Positions 25,201-40,200 of a DNA stretch of 64,000 nucleotides are shown here, in pieces. Positions within the stretch are counted from its first letter, which is position 1. Every line of letters begins with the position of its first letter. Both the position numbers and the translations under genes were made by a program. The stretch is from Cladocopium goreaui (taxonomy: Eukaryota > Sar > Dinophyceae > Suessiales > Symbiodiniaceae): assembly GCA_947184155.2 (NCBI GenBank), contig CAMXCT020000274.1, positions 183,131 to 247,130 of the forward strand, read 5' to 3'. The notes beneath the pieces were generated by a model. That model made no database searches, was not told the DNA's origin, and saw only the letters and a program-made list of their open reading frames with translations.

Positions 25201-28200
25201 GTTTGCTTCATGAAACGTTCCATCTCAGCGATCTGCTCCTGATAGCCTCAGCGCATGCTTTGTAGACAACCAGAGATGGGATAAATTTGATAATCCATAG
25301 CATTTAATGGGAATCATATTCTAAATGTCACTTAAATCTTTAAATGTCTATCATTTCGTCAAATGTAATCTAGCATTGCGATTATTAAATATCAATAAAT
25401 TGGATGACGTTGGATGAAATGAGAAATTACTATTATTATTTGATCATTATATCACTACTTGGATGAACTATATTGGATGTATGGGATGTTCAAATCAATA
25501 TAGCATCCCCCGAGAAAAAAATGAACAGTAATGAACAGTACAATCTTACATGGAGCATCTCCCAACAGGTCTCCAAAGATATGAGGAGAAAACCTGTTGC
25601 GGGGTCATCATGGGTCCATTGGGGTTGAGTCAAACCAGGATCCACAGGGTGAGCAAACTGAAAAAAAACAGCTGAAAGTGCTGGGTTTTGCAAGTAAAAA
25701 CACACACACACACACCTAACCCTTGGAATAGCCCTGGATTCAGCAGTATACCAGATTTTTGGACACCTCCAAAAACAAAGGCCGCTGGGAGCTATTGACT
25801 AACTTGATAGTTGTCCATTATCATCAACAACTATCCGGCAATTTCGGTACAACATGCAACCGCAACATACCAGCGGAAAACATCACATGCTTTACTTTTT
25901 GCCAAAGAAACGAACTGGATTGCTTCCAAGACCATAGAGTTTCTAAGGGTTTGGTAGGTGTTGTCAGAACATTCCACCTCACTAATCCAATCCCATCAGG
26001 TATGCAAAAACTTTGTTCTACATAAACTACAACATCACATATTTCAGCATATGTGCCTGGTTGAAACAACAAACCTCACCAAACCATATTCGCTTTATAC
26101 CATCTGGTTATTTAACATAGCCATGGACAATCCCTTATAAATGGAGGTTTCTAGCTGGGAAAATCATCTATAAATGGGCCATTTTCATCCATTTTCCATG
26201 GCTATGTTAAATAACCAGAGGGTAATTGTCAAGGTTCTGAATACCAAATCCAAGAGACGACTGGTGTCGATTTCGATCTTCGCCCCTTCAGCCTCTGCTA
26301 ACTTCGCTCGAAGCATTTCTACCTGGACAGGTGGCAGTGGAGTGCACTCGATGATGTCACAGGATTCGACCAAAAAACAACATGGGGATTAACATCAACC
26401 AACAAAGAAGCTGGAATTTAGAATTTAATCATCAACAAAATATTGATTCAATGAATTACCCAACAAAAGAGTTGGATATGACAAACAGAAACTGGCAGGT
26501 AACAACAATAAAGACATGGACTTGGCCAACAGAAACAACAATAATAGGAAAAAGGAACAGGTGTCAGCTGCACAAATATGTTGCCAGCATATTTAAAAGG
26601 TGGGTTGTCAGCAATCACGATTCAGTTTGGCTGTGAATGGTTGAGTAATCCACAATTTTGGTGGCTTTCAGGAAAAATAGCTCAATCAATCTGGGCAAAT
26701 TACCAAAAAATCACAAATCCTGAAAAGAACAATGAGGCCATTTTGAGATGATTCCTCTTATTACTATCTGGTTATTTAACGTAGCGAACTGGGAAAATCA
26801 CCATTTTGGATAGGTTTTTATCATCATAAACCCTCTATAAATGGACCATTTTCCATAGCTATTTTGACATAACCAGAGGGTAACCATACTTTGCCCAGCT
26901 CCATGTGATGACTTTTGCGGAGAAAATTCTACGAAAACACAACAGTCCATCGATTCCGAAGAGCTCATGTTCAATCATTATTACCCGGCCTGGTAAACGT
27001 TTACATAACTATGGAAAGATCCACCATTTTTAATAGGGAAAAAATATAAAATCAACTATAAATGGCCATTTTCAATACCAGAGGGTAACACTATCTATGA
27101 ATCTCATCCCACACCTAAGTCCACCCTGAGGCGTGTCCATGGCGCCTCCTCCTCCAACTTGGACAAATGCTCGGCCTCCTCGTTCTTACACCTGGGCTCA
27201 TCATGAAATACTACTGTAGTAGCTGGGGTTTATGAATCTTCATGTTGATTCATGTCCCTAAGTGGGGTAGATAAGGGGTATTAAAAAAGGCTATTGATCC
27301 GCATCCAATTGGGCAACTCTCTATCATGCCCCAATAACTGGAATCAAAATTCAAGAATCGTATGGTTACATTGATGGTTAATGGTTTCCCTCGTATCCTT
27401 TATGGTTTCTGTGAAAAAGTGAAGCAAACGTCGCCAGTTTCGGCCTTAGGAGGTCTGGAGGTGAATTTTTTAGCATAATAATAACTTTTGGCAAAAACAT
27501 ATCTTCAGATGTAGATGGATTCGACAACTCTTACAGCCGGTCGAGCGATGTCAAGCGTTTGGAAGTAAACAGTCCATGCCAATGTCGTTTTTTTCTTCAT
27601 CCCGACATGGAGGGAGCTTACTTCCAGTTGTGCCAGCAGCCAAGCGGTTTTTTAACCAATTGGAAAAACGATGAAAAACACATCAAACTGGTTACTATAT
27701 GCGTATTATACCATTCATGGCAAAAACACAAACTCTTAAATCAAACTACCCATCCAGTTGGTTTAGCCAGATATCTGGTACGTCCGTTTGGACTTAATCT
27801 TCATGTTGGTTGCAGACCCGGGATCAGGGTCCGTCTTCTTGTTCAGCCCGGCTGCGCATTGAGCTTGATGGTCTTTGCCCGAGCCGCATAGTTCAAGGTG
27901 GAAAGCGTTTCCTCACCTGCCAAAAACATGTGTAGCTGGCCATGGGCTCAACAAAAACAAGTTTTCACCCCCACTGAAACAGCCTACAGGTGTACTAAAT
28001 GGGCTTGACATTGGGGATTCTTGTTGGTTAATAGCCCGTTGGAAATATTGAGAGATAACCAAACATGGGATTCTCGCCCTTCTTGATCTTGCTTCTTGTG
28101 GCACAACTAGCAGAATTGTTGGAAGCTTCAAAACTCCAGGTCCAATGTAGCTGGACCATCTCCCATCTCGAAACCACTAACACAACATGTCTTCTGTCTT

Positions 28201-31200
28201 CTGGTTGTATGAGATCTCAACTACCCCCTGGTAAATTAACATAGACCCTGAAAATCACAAACGGTTGATATTTTTTAATGGACACTAGTCTTCCAACCCC
28301 TATCTGCCAGGGTCTATGTTAATTTACCAGAGGGTAGTGACTATAGTGACCTGATCACGAACCGAAGCACTGAAGATGGAGGTAGCAAATCGGCCGCATG
28401 TGGTGGGCGAAAATGCTCAAACTTCAGGGAACATAACCCAACATAACCCAAATAATCCAGAGATCTCATTTAAAAAAATGTATCTTGAATCCGGATATCT
28501 TATCATATGGATTCATATGGATCATATGAATCGTAGAACTATGATCCCATCTTTGGAAGTGTTCTTGATTCTTCATTGCACGACTGTCCTTGCCTGTTTA
28601 ACCATGTTCAAAAAAGCCTTTGGCTGTGGCCGATCCCTAGGAACGTCCTGCAAACGACCATCTATTGGTGGGTGCATTGCTACTCCATTTCGCTGTCGCC
28701 ATCGCGATATGTTCAAGTGCTAGATGATTCTAAATGCCAGCAACATTTCCCAATATCTTTGGGATCAAAGGTTGAATGACACATCTACAAATAGCCACTA
28801 AGTATATGTCTATATATGTCATTATATGTCTATATCATCCATATGGAGGTTTCCTGAAATGGGGGTACCCCTAGAAATCATTCATTTTTGTAAAAAGGAT
28901 GTTCCACGAAATATTCACCAGCGAGCCTGGGGATCCCCCCATGACTTTGGAAATCCCCATTCGACTATTTCCCATGTCCCACGAAGCTCATCCCTATCCC
29001 AGGTCTGAAAAAAACCGCGAAGGCACAGTTGGTCTTTGCTGGGGAGATGGCCGCCATCATGGTGGTGAGCGCATTGCCACCCAGCGACTCCTAAAGTAAG
29101 TAAAATGGCAGCTGCTACGGTCGTTGCTTCGTGCTGAGTTTTTACAAATGTAAACATCATGCCCAAATTGAATTCTATACCATACATATATACATACATA
29201 TACCATAAATGAGGGTATAAACCATCCATTTAGGGCTGGTTTACGACATTGCTTTACTAGCATTATATATTATAGGCTTATAGCTGGTTAATCACTAGGT
29301 TATTTATGGTTACTATATATGGTTACTATACCCTTATAGTAGCCCTTATAATCACCTGGGTGATTGCCGAATAATTGGCTACTTGGTATAACCCGCTTGG
29401 TCTAAATATTAGTACAATATATAGTTGCTATAAGTATTAACCAAGCTGGTGCGACCCTCGGAATTGATAAATATTAAGGCTTTATAGCTGGTGAATCAGT
29501 GAGTTTGCAAACACCCTTATAATTATTGGATTATAGCTAAATGGTGTTTATTGGTATTTGGATAATACTTGGATTATAGCTGGATGTTGTAGCTAACTAA
29601 TAGCTATAATCACCTGAATTTAACAATCACCTAGCATTATATCTTGGATTATAGTGGGTTGTAGCCAACTTGGCTTAGTTGGTTTACCTCACTAATATAA
29701 TAAGAGGATCTATGGTGATTTGACTATAAGATCCAAAAGTTAGATGGTCTTGGACACCAACATAAATATGTGGTATGGCAATCCATCCCACAATGGGATT
29801 CCTCACAATGTAATCCCTACAAGTATCAATGGATTGACAACCAGAAAGTAGAATAGGTATATACAATGTGGGCATATAGTGGGTACATATTGCGTATATA
29901 TTCGGTATATACTGGTAAAAGTGGAATACACTGGTAAACATTAGAATCACATGGTACAAACATGGAATAAGAGGAATACTATATATCCAACATCATGGTC
30001 AATTTGCATATATATATATATGTATATATATATATATTGGTCAATATTAATGACAATCATTTGTGGGCCCCCAACAAATAGGTTTCTGCTGGTATGCCTA
30101 CAAATAACAATAAGGAATGGGTTTATGGTGGCAAAATCTAGAAATGGAATTGGGTGAAACTAGACCAATTCAAACAAAAATGCTACGTTGGCGGCTTCAC
30201 AACTGGCTTGTGTGACTCAATGGATAGAGAGGCCTGGAACCAACATAGTGGTTTCTGGCCGGCAATAGATGTGGTTGATGTTCTAGTGAGTTTACTGTCA
30301 GTTTGCCACTTCCACTTCATCAACTTCAGGATGCTTCAACCAGAACACAGAGAGCAGATAATGTTCAGATGTGATTATTCGCTTTAAACATCACTTAAGG
30401 GACTAAACCACTATCAAGAGAAAACAACACAATCATCTTCAACTTGTCTGAAAATAAAGTGCCCCGTTCCATCCACTGTTTAATCATCATTGTCCCTATT
30501 ATAGTTTCCATGTGGGGATATGTACCCCATGTTCAGACACATTAGAATATCAATCCCACGTTCACTCCTGATTGGATGGAATAATGAGATGGAATTAGAT
30601 TCATGGATTATTTGGACTTATTTGGAACTAGACTCTTTAGAATTTAGAAAATAAAGACATATAATTCCATGGAATTATCTGGAATTATTTTGAATTATAT
30701 GGAATCATGTCCTCCATAGACATGATTCGTATCCCATTCATATCTCATGATGAATATCCTATCCATTTTTTGGGATGATCATCCCGGTCATGTTCCGGTA
30801 AAAAATGCCATTAAACCACCCATTTTATGCAGGGAGAATCATGCCACCCGGACTCCTGAAGCACTCGTGTCAGTTTGGAGTTTCCTTGGTGACAAAATTG
30901 GACCAATCAAATGGGAAAAAACCAAGTTGCCAACAGCCCGATTTGCCTGGCTGTTTTTTGGCCTGGATTCCATGTTACAGCTTGAATTCTAGATTCCCAT
31001 TGTTGTTGGGTTATACCACATTAACATACATTAACCACTATGAACCATCACTTTTTAATGGACGATTCCAGATTCCAGATGGGCTGTGGGTGGATACCAT
31101 GCCACAACCTGCAAAAAGGTCGAAAAATTGTGGGTGAAGGACTCGGACTTGCAGAGTTTTTGAAACGGGCTGCGCGGCCTCTGCGAACACATTTCATTGA

Positions 31201-34200
31201 AAAGTGGTCTTGTTGTCATGATTAAAAAAGCCAAAATATCCCTTATATTGCCAACATTTCTTCTACTTCCCCCAATTTCAATGAGACTAACATAGCCTAA
31301 AACCCGGAATTTCAATGGATTTCAAGCAGATTTCTGTTTAAAACAAGCCCCGTTGACCAAGGAACGATAGGGGATGAAGACCTTCTTATTTCCAGCCGCC
31401 AATTTGCTCAAGGAATTGATCACCTCAGGCCGGTGCTCCAACCAGGGAGATATCGCAGAATCTGTTTTTGTTGATCGGATGATATACGTATTAATACATA
31501 TGTATATATATATATAGATAAACAAAAACAGATCGACGAAAAAATATATAGATAATATAAATATATATATATATAGATAATTAAACCATAGATAAACAAT
31601 TCCACGAAAAAACTCTATAGAATTATAGATTCACAATGATTCAGATAAACATAGATATAGATATACGGCATTGACAAAATCTGGGAAAACAAGAACAACA
31701 ATAGGCACAGTCATTTTGGAGTAGATTCTCTACCAAATAACTACAATTTGCCTGGACTTACATCTTTTGAACTGGAGATTTTGCATATTTCTCTGAAATA
31801 ATTCCGTTTTTTCGAACCCAATATTGACTTGACTCATGTTCGTTTCAGGATTGAAGTCAAACTACGGTACCACACCCATTCCATCGACTGGTGAATCATC
31901 ACCATCTTCGAGCGTCTGCCCGATCTGCATCCCTTGGCGCCCAGACGTTCCCCAAAGCAGACAGGCTCTTGTTGATGTTCGCACCCTCCTTCCTTGGAAT
32001 TTTCTCGGCAAACAGCCAACGGGATGATCAACCTCCGAAATCTTGGGGATATCGTCAGTGGTTGTGCCAAAAAAAATCCCCTGCTTCATACACTTCACCA
32101 TTTTCCATACATTTCCATCTTCTGGCTACAATCCCTCTATATTATGTCACAGTAATCTGCTTTTGGTATGTCAAATCCGATCTTTTTTTCATGGTCAAAT
32201 TCCTACCTTTACAATGTCCAAAGCCCTAAAAATCATCCCCTGATCTCCTGTGGTTTCCCAGGCCATTTCTGGTGGCCTTCAATCCTGATTCGGGATGTGA
32301 ACTCATGGGTGCCCCCCAAAAAAAACGTGTACCTGATTTTCAAACAAACCCATATTACGAACCAATAAAAACGCAACTTTTTGGTGGCTTCAAACAGATT
32401 CCAAAACAATGAAATACCACTACAATTACAACAAAAACACATTCATTCCATTTTCGTATGCAGATCGCCTGAACCGATTTCCGTTTTTTTTAAACCTTTG
32501 TTGGCTAAATCCCATTAACATCTCCATCAATATCCCAACGATATCTACAAGATTCTACAAGAAATCTCATTCAAGAATCCCATTGATATCTATACAAACT
32601 ATGAGCAATTCCATAGATATTTCATAGAAATGATGGTTTTTTTCTATCCCATATGATATAATATAATATATATATTACTATCTATCAACTCACCAGCCTC
32701 GTTCCTCCTTGTTAACCCAACATCGACCAGCTTCAGGGTGGAGCCCTCCGCGCCGGTGCGCGAGGCGCGCTCGGAGCCTGCCAAGTCCACCTGGTGAACG
32801 ATAGGATTGATACCCTCTGGTAAACTAAGAAAAATGGTGATTTAATGATGATTGATATTTGATGGGCTTAGATGGTTTCTGGAAGGTGGTTTGGGATACC
32901 ACTTATGGGTTTTTATGGGATTGTTATATAGGAGATTGGTATGGGATTGTGGTTTTTCGAAAATTTACTATTGAAAATAATAAATAGTACCCTCTGGTCA
33001 TTTAACAGTTTGATATTGAACATGACCATTTCTAGTTGATTTACTTATTAGACATGGTGATTGTCCATAGCTATGATAGTTTACCAGAGGGCACTAATTG
33101 AGTGTCATTCTTACACCATTGATGGGAATATCAGGGGATTATAATGTGAATCTAAATGGGACGATGGGATTACCCTCCTGCAAACCGACATCGATGTGGA
33201 CAACCCCTAATGCAACCATCGTTTTTTCACGTCTATGTTAGTTTACCCTATTGTACAATGGTGCCCCATATAGTTGGTTGAAAGTGCCTGATTCATATAC
33301 GCTAGTTGGGGAAGTGGGTTCACCAAAAAATAGTGCTTTGAACCTGGAAATATGAAACATAAAACCTGCAAAAAGAGACAGGTATGAGACACATTTTTCC
33401 AAATATGGAAACTGACCATTTTCAACTGGAAAAACATATTGAAACCAAAAATAGGGCAAACTTGAACAATATGTTTTCTGTGTCTGAAAATGGGGGACAC
33501 CAGACCAACATTGTGACCAGCCGATTTATAAAAGCCCTATGATTAGGTCCGCATAGGTCAGTTAGGATTGGTTCTTTGTTCCATGTGGTCCCAATTCAGA
33601 TTCCTCCTGAGTCAGAGATTCACCACACCGGTGCCGAGACACCAAATTCATCTTCGAGAAGTTGTTGTTGGCGCCTGAAGCATCTAAGTTTCAGTCTGGA
33701 TCTGCCCATCAAGGCAGTAAAATCCTCTAGGTCGGTCTCCAAATTCATGAGATTTGGAAAAAGAACTTCCTGGTTGGTAGTTTCAACCCCTCTGAAAAAT
33801 ATGAGTTCGTCAGTTGGGATGATGATTATTCCCAATATATGGAAACAAGTATGTTCCAAACCACCAACCAGCTTCGGATCATGCTGGCGCCCTGGTGAAC
33901 ATCATTTTTTGTTGCTAAACGGATGGTCCATCCCCGGTGATGCTAAGTCTCCGAAGGAACTATTGACCCATTTGACCAATCTGTATACGTGGCGTTACCA
34001 TTGGGTTATCCTCTGGTCATTTAACAGTTTGCTAGTGAAAATGGCCCATCGAAATAGGGGATTGACCTATTATAAGTGCTGATTTTCCATAGCTTTTTGT
34101 TAGTTTACCATTGGGTTACCCTTACGTAGAACTTCACCAACCCACCAACACTTGAAACAAAAGAGCTCTCCGTACCTCAGATGCGCCAAGGAGCTCACAT

Positions 34201-37200
34201 GATCGTCCTGCACCAATGATGGCGGGGATATCCTATATGGGGCTTTCCATAAATGCGGATATCAAAAGATGGATGGTTTATACTGGACAATTCCATTAAA
34301 TAGATGATTTGGGGGTACCCCCATTTCAGGAAACATCCTGAAATGTTTAAACCAAACAATCTACTGAATATCAAGATGACTGGGTACAGTATCAATATGT
34401 TTTTTTTCCATTGCTGGATTGGATACCAAAGGGGAGCATTCTTGACACCGTATTGAAACCCGTGCTGAACTTGCGCCAAATCCTTTATCGCGGATTCCAT
34501 CGCTCAACACGAGTCCAACCTTCCACAAGTCGAGACTGTTCTAGACCACTGCAAACAAAACAACCCAACATGATGCAGCGGTCACGTCAACATCTGCATA
34601 GATTATGGTACCAGAGGCAAAACTCTTTGCAGAGGGAACTGTCATTCACATTATTTTACCATTTTTTGGGAGTCCTTCTCTATCAAATTGACCAAAAAAT
34701 GGTAAAACAATGTTGATAAATTCCTAGTTTTACCATGGTAAATTACCATTGACATGGTCAAAATACATGGTAAAACAAGGCAATTGACCATGTCATCTGT
34801 GAGCTACGCAGCTACCTCTGTTTCAGATCCCTGCGATTTGCCAGAAAAAATCTCTCAAACCTCAGCGAAAATGGAACGCTGAAGGCGTCCCACCAGCGAA
34901 AAATTTCCATCTTGCTATGAACTCTTCAGTGCCAAAAGTTAGACTACCCAAAATAAAGCACAAAGTGCATCTATTTAGCAAATAGTGAGTGGCCTTGCTA
35001 GCAACCTAGAAGATTTCTTCAACCCCAGAGCGCGTTCCCTCAGCGGCAGATTGAGGCAAGCATCATGTGGATGGTGTTAAGTTCGGGAAAACCCACCAGC
35101 CAGGGTTTCTCTATTGAATTACATGGTTTACGTATACGCTTATACGACTTCGGTCAGCCTGCATTTTATTGTTATCTGATCTTGCATCTCATTGTGATTG
35201 AGCTCCCAACATTTCCAGAAAAGCACCCATGATGGCATGATGGTGTTGCTTGTAACCCCATCAATCTTGTTACAGAGATACATTTCCAAACTTCTGACCT
35301 GGGTAGTATTAAGTGGTATGTACCGCAAATGCCATAACTTTTAGTTCCCCAAGGTCGCTATAGGTCGCTTGAGCATATACACTCATCTAGCATCCCATCC
35401 CATCTCCAACAAACCCCAAGGATCCCCAATCTCTGCCCACCTTCCTGATGCTCCTAATTGTCAGCTGGTTTTAAGAAAACAATTTAGATAATATAGATAT
35501 ATCATGACATATCCTTCTTGAACAGACCTTGATATTAACCAACTTTGCCAAGTACTGCACCACCAAGTGAATGGGATATTCCATCAATCCAACAGTTTTT
35601 TTGTTATATGCTGACACATTGAAATGCCTCCTTAGGTGGGCCATGGAATTAGCTCACTGATTAGTAACTTGCTTATCTTATATCCCCTTATACTTGGGTA
35701 CATATGAGTTTGTCTGAAAACAGGGTATCACCAATTTTGATGGCATATGTTCATTTCCCCACTAAAATTCCATATATTTCAGTATACACCAGTTTCAGAC
35801 ACAGCCACATCAGAATATAGTTGATTATAACCCCGCTGCTAACCACTTAACATCACTGAAAACTACTTCCCCTCCGGCCCAAATGGGATGCACTGGATGC
35901 ACCAACTTGAAACCGGTGAGATATTCCGTAATTGGCTTAACATATTCTAACTTGCATTGCGTAAGCGACTTCATTCTTCAATGAAAATTGTTTTTCCTTG
36001 TCCCCCAGTGCATTCCCAAAAAGGCGATTCAATAGTTTGCCATGAACAAAAAATCACCAGTGATGCACCTGACTTCACCTAACCATAGCATTGCGACCAG
36101 TATGTTACTGGCCACCAAGGCAGTCCTTCTGATGGAGTTTGATGGTGAAAATGCAGTGCGACCGGCTGCTAGTGGCATTCATCTGCGTCGCAGCTGTGGC
36201 CCGATGAGCAAAGCCTGGCACAACGAATCTAAACTAGAAAAAACATATGTATGCTGCATGTATAAATATGTGTATATATATACATAATCATATATATATA
36301 AACTATATATATATATATACTTTATATAATGTAGATACTTACAGAGACTTACAGTGCATAATTGGTTATTCTTTTTTTTACAGCATGTAATAGATGTTGG
36401 TTCAACAGTGGTATCATTCTCTACAGCTTGCTTCATGGTGAATCCCGGAACCTGCCTTCTTTGCAGGTCTTGTTAGCTTTCCATTGGAGAAGAAAAATGG
36501 ATCCTTCAATCTGCAAAAAAACCATGTCCTGGGAACATGTGTTGCATCTTTATTGACCTTGCCATTGGCACTTATTTATATATTATATATATACATGTTT
36601 ACACTTCCCACTCGCTTACCAATTCCCTATCTCAAGGTTCAATGATGAATACCACAACTAGAGAATGGATTACACTGACTCTTCAAATCTAACACCATCT
36701 GCAGCCAGAGCCAGTACTTGGCCATAGTGAAGTGACATTGCACACAAAAATTGAATGGTGAAGTAGAAACAGAAACTGTCACCAATGGTGCATCCCAATC
36801 TGTCTCGATGTGTCTCGATGTGTTTTGAACAAATCAATCGGAACTGGTTGGTGGTATACCTACCCCTCTGAAAAATATGAGTTCGTCAGTTGGGATGATG
36901 ACATTCCCAAGTAGATGGAAAAATAATCCAAACGTTCCAAACCACCAACCAGTTGGTGTCTTTATCAATCCCAATTTGGACCGGATACATCACGGCCATG
37001 CAAATCATCGCCACTTGTGCAGCAAGAATCGCCATTCTGTGAGGGTTAGGAGCATCAAACATCACAATCACAACCTGGGTTAAGTGATCTCAAACACTTT
37101 GGTCATGATGAACGACATTCTTTTGTGTTTCTTTGCTGGGTATCCCCTGGTTAACATGGCTGTGGAAAATCATCATTTTTAGGGAAATCATCGAACTAAA

Positions 37201-40200
37201 TGGGCCATTGTCCATAGCAAACTGTGCAATCTCCATATTTTTGAAGAAAACAACGGAGGCATCTTTCCCCAACCTATCCGCCCAAATTCTCAGGTGGTTT
37301 TTCTGATTGGTTCATGCCATGGGACCTTTGTTGATCAAATGCTGTAATCGCTCTGCGGTGTCCACCACGATCTCCTGCAAGTCCTCGATTTCGGGAAGGG
37401 GGCAGGTCGTCGCAACTCTTTGACAAAAAAAAAGACTGAAACATGAGGCAAATATGAGAAATTATAAGATGGTTTTATCATGTTTTATCATGTTTTATCA
37501 TGTTTTGTCCATTTACCCCTACTATTTCAAGGAGAAACTCACATCTATTGTTTCAATTTCAGTGACCACAGATATGGAAATTTAAAAATGGGCCACGAAG
37601 GCCTCATTTTTTTCAGTGACCCCAGGAGACGGGACAACCGGCCTTGACATAAACTCCCATACCCTTGGCTTCTCGAATCTCGAGTCCACCCGCTGGCATG
37701 GCAGTACCTGTGGCTGGGAAAACTTATGAAAACTGCGGTGAGTCATGGTGAGTCAGAGTCGTCAGAGAACTCAACTGGCTGCAAGATGTAGCCTCTGGGC
37801 CTCTGGTGATTTGCTACAGTTCGCCATGGTTAAGCCATGGGCCTAATCGAAATAGACGGTTTACCGTTCTTAGTAGCATGGTGGATCTTTCCATGGCGAA
37901 CTGTTAGTCATACCCAGATGGTAAATACAGTAAATGTTTCTGACTCACATCCACCGAATCTAGAGACTGTAAATGACGCAGTAATGCTTGCCACAAGCTT
38001 GTTGCAAACAGAATCTACATCTGCACAGGATTCGGGGCCAACACTGTCAACACATTGCCCTGACTCTCACATTAACTTTCAGGTTTCCTGGCTCAGGATA
38101 GGGTTTATGAGATCTTTCATGTTTCGTCTGGTTGACGATGTACGCCATCCCAAAAAACGTTCCCATTTCCGGCCCATTTCCCATTCCATCGCCATGCCGG
38201 CCTTTGGGTTGTAACAGATCGAAGACGATCCTGTGCAGAGAATGTGAAGGATCAGCAATTTGGAGCACCCTTGCAGAACAGTTTATGATTTATACTGTGT
38301 TTATCCGTTGGCTTAAAAACCCCAATAGTTACACTAGTAGATAGCTATAGAAAGTTATATATATACATAATATTATATGACGCACATTTTGCCTGGATAT
38401 ATCTACAGTTGAATGGCTGAAAACAAATCAATTTTGGCTGTACCCATCAACGGTGGATTTTTTTCCCGATGTGGAGATGATCATCTGATCATCCCCGAAG
38501 AAAGTAAGTCGCTAGTGGGATATAAATGTTTTTTATTTGTTTTTAGATCTTTCAATACATTTTTTGTATTTCTCCCATGAAAACCAACGGAGAAACAAAG
38601 AGCCATCAACCATTCCCTGGTGTTTTCACCATGCATTTCAGCCACATCTCAAGGCAACGGTTTGCGCCCAGTTGCTCGTTGTAGATCTCCAGGAAAGAAC
38701 AACAGATCAGAAACCTCGGGATCCGATCTAAAACCATCCAACTCTTTGGGCCCTGGAAGCTCACCTGGTGCATCTGCACCCAAATCTTTTGGGGGTGTTT
38801 TTTCAGATTCGTTTCCTCTTGAAGATAGCCAGAAAATGCCAGACATTTTCTATGGAATTCATCCTAAAATTAGGTCTGGTGTTTTGCCACATTCTTTTTG
38901 CGACTGCGGATTAGAGGTTGCCCGGAATGAGCGAACCTCTAAAAATCCTCTGGTCAATCATACTTAAGTCCCTATCAAACGCACAACTTTTGGAGGTTTT
39001 TATCCCCCATGTTCAAACACACCCAGAATGGATTTTCCCACCAATCAGCAATCTAACAAGCATAGATCATAGATTCCCTCCCAAATTTCCATGGTAAAAG
39101 TTACCCTGGTACCCTGTTTCAATCAAACAAAGTGGGATGTGGGGACCTCTAGTTCTAAGTTGGTTTATAATCTCACCTAACTATAGATATATCTTTTGCA
39201 TTCCCCATTAACCCCACAGTTATTGTAGTTGTAGACCAAGTTAGCTATCTTGGGGGCCATTTTTGTTGCTTGTATTTTCTATATTTTTCTATTAAATCCC
39301 ATTAGAATACCATTCATATACTCAAAATCACATTTTTTTCGCTAACCCCCATGAAATATTGGATATTAATGGACATACCATATAAAAAAAAACTCATAAA
39401 AACAATGAAAATCACAACTGTTCTGCCTCCAACCCTTCCATCTCCAAGGGGCTTCCGGCTGGGAGACGCCAATTTGGTGGTTCCTGTGTTCGGCGGTGTT
39501 GGTCGAAACGTGGAAAATGGAAAATGAATCGTTTCCCTATGGTAAGTACTGCGAGAGTTGGGCTTTTGATTATTTGTATCATATGATTCAATGCAAAACA
39601 CATTCTAAAATCATCCTATATGAATGGATGTATACATACACTGTGTATATATATAATTATATATATATATACACATGGGACATGTTCCATGTGGAAGAAG
39701 AAAATAACTTGTCACTGGCAATGTCCAGCACCCTTTTTCTTGACCAACTAGGTAGCCACAATCAAAGAGATCACCATCGGGTACAGAATCTGCGCCGGTA
39801 CCCTGCAGTATAACCCAAGTCATCACCGGTCTGCAAGCTGGGAGATCTTCACAAACATGTTGCACCCCAGATGTCCAAATATATAACTGGTTGGTGGTGC
39901 AATAACCATCGTGAAAAATCTAAGTTATTCTAAGTTCGTCAATGGGAAGGATGACATCCCAGCCATATGATGGAACATAAAATTCATGTTTGAAACCACC
40001 AACCATTTTTCAGATATGCTACATGGATGGACGTCAACACTAAGCACAACTTCCTCCACATATCAACACCGCCGAACTGCCAAAGTTTGGTCATCAAGAG
40101 ATATCATGAGCAGTTTGCTGTGCCATTTTTGGCAACCGCTTGTGGTCACACCATGTGCTCTCCGGCAATAAAAAAACCTGGCTGGATTTTTTGTCACTTT

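Noticed and set aside
34490..34560. Minus-strand SRLVEGWTRVERW resembling kinesin LVDLAGSERV
   Set aside because: Switch II is invariant in kinesins, and a perfect VDLAGSE exon in the right phase exists at 32735-32790.
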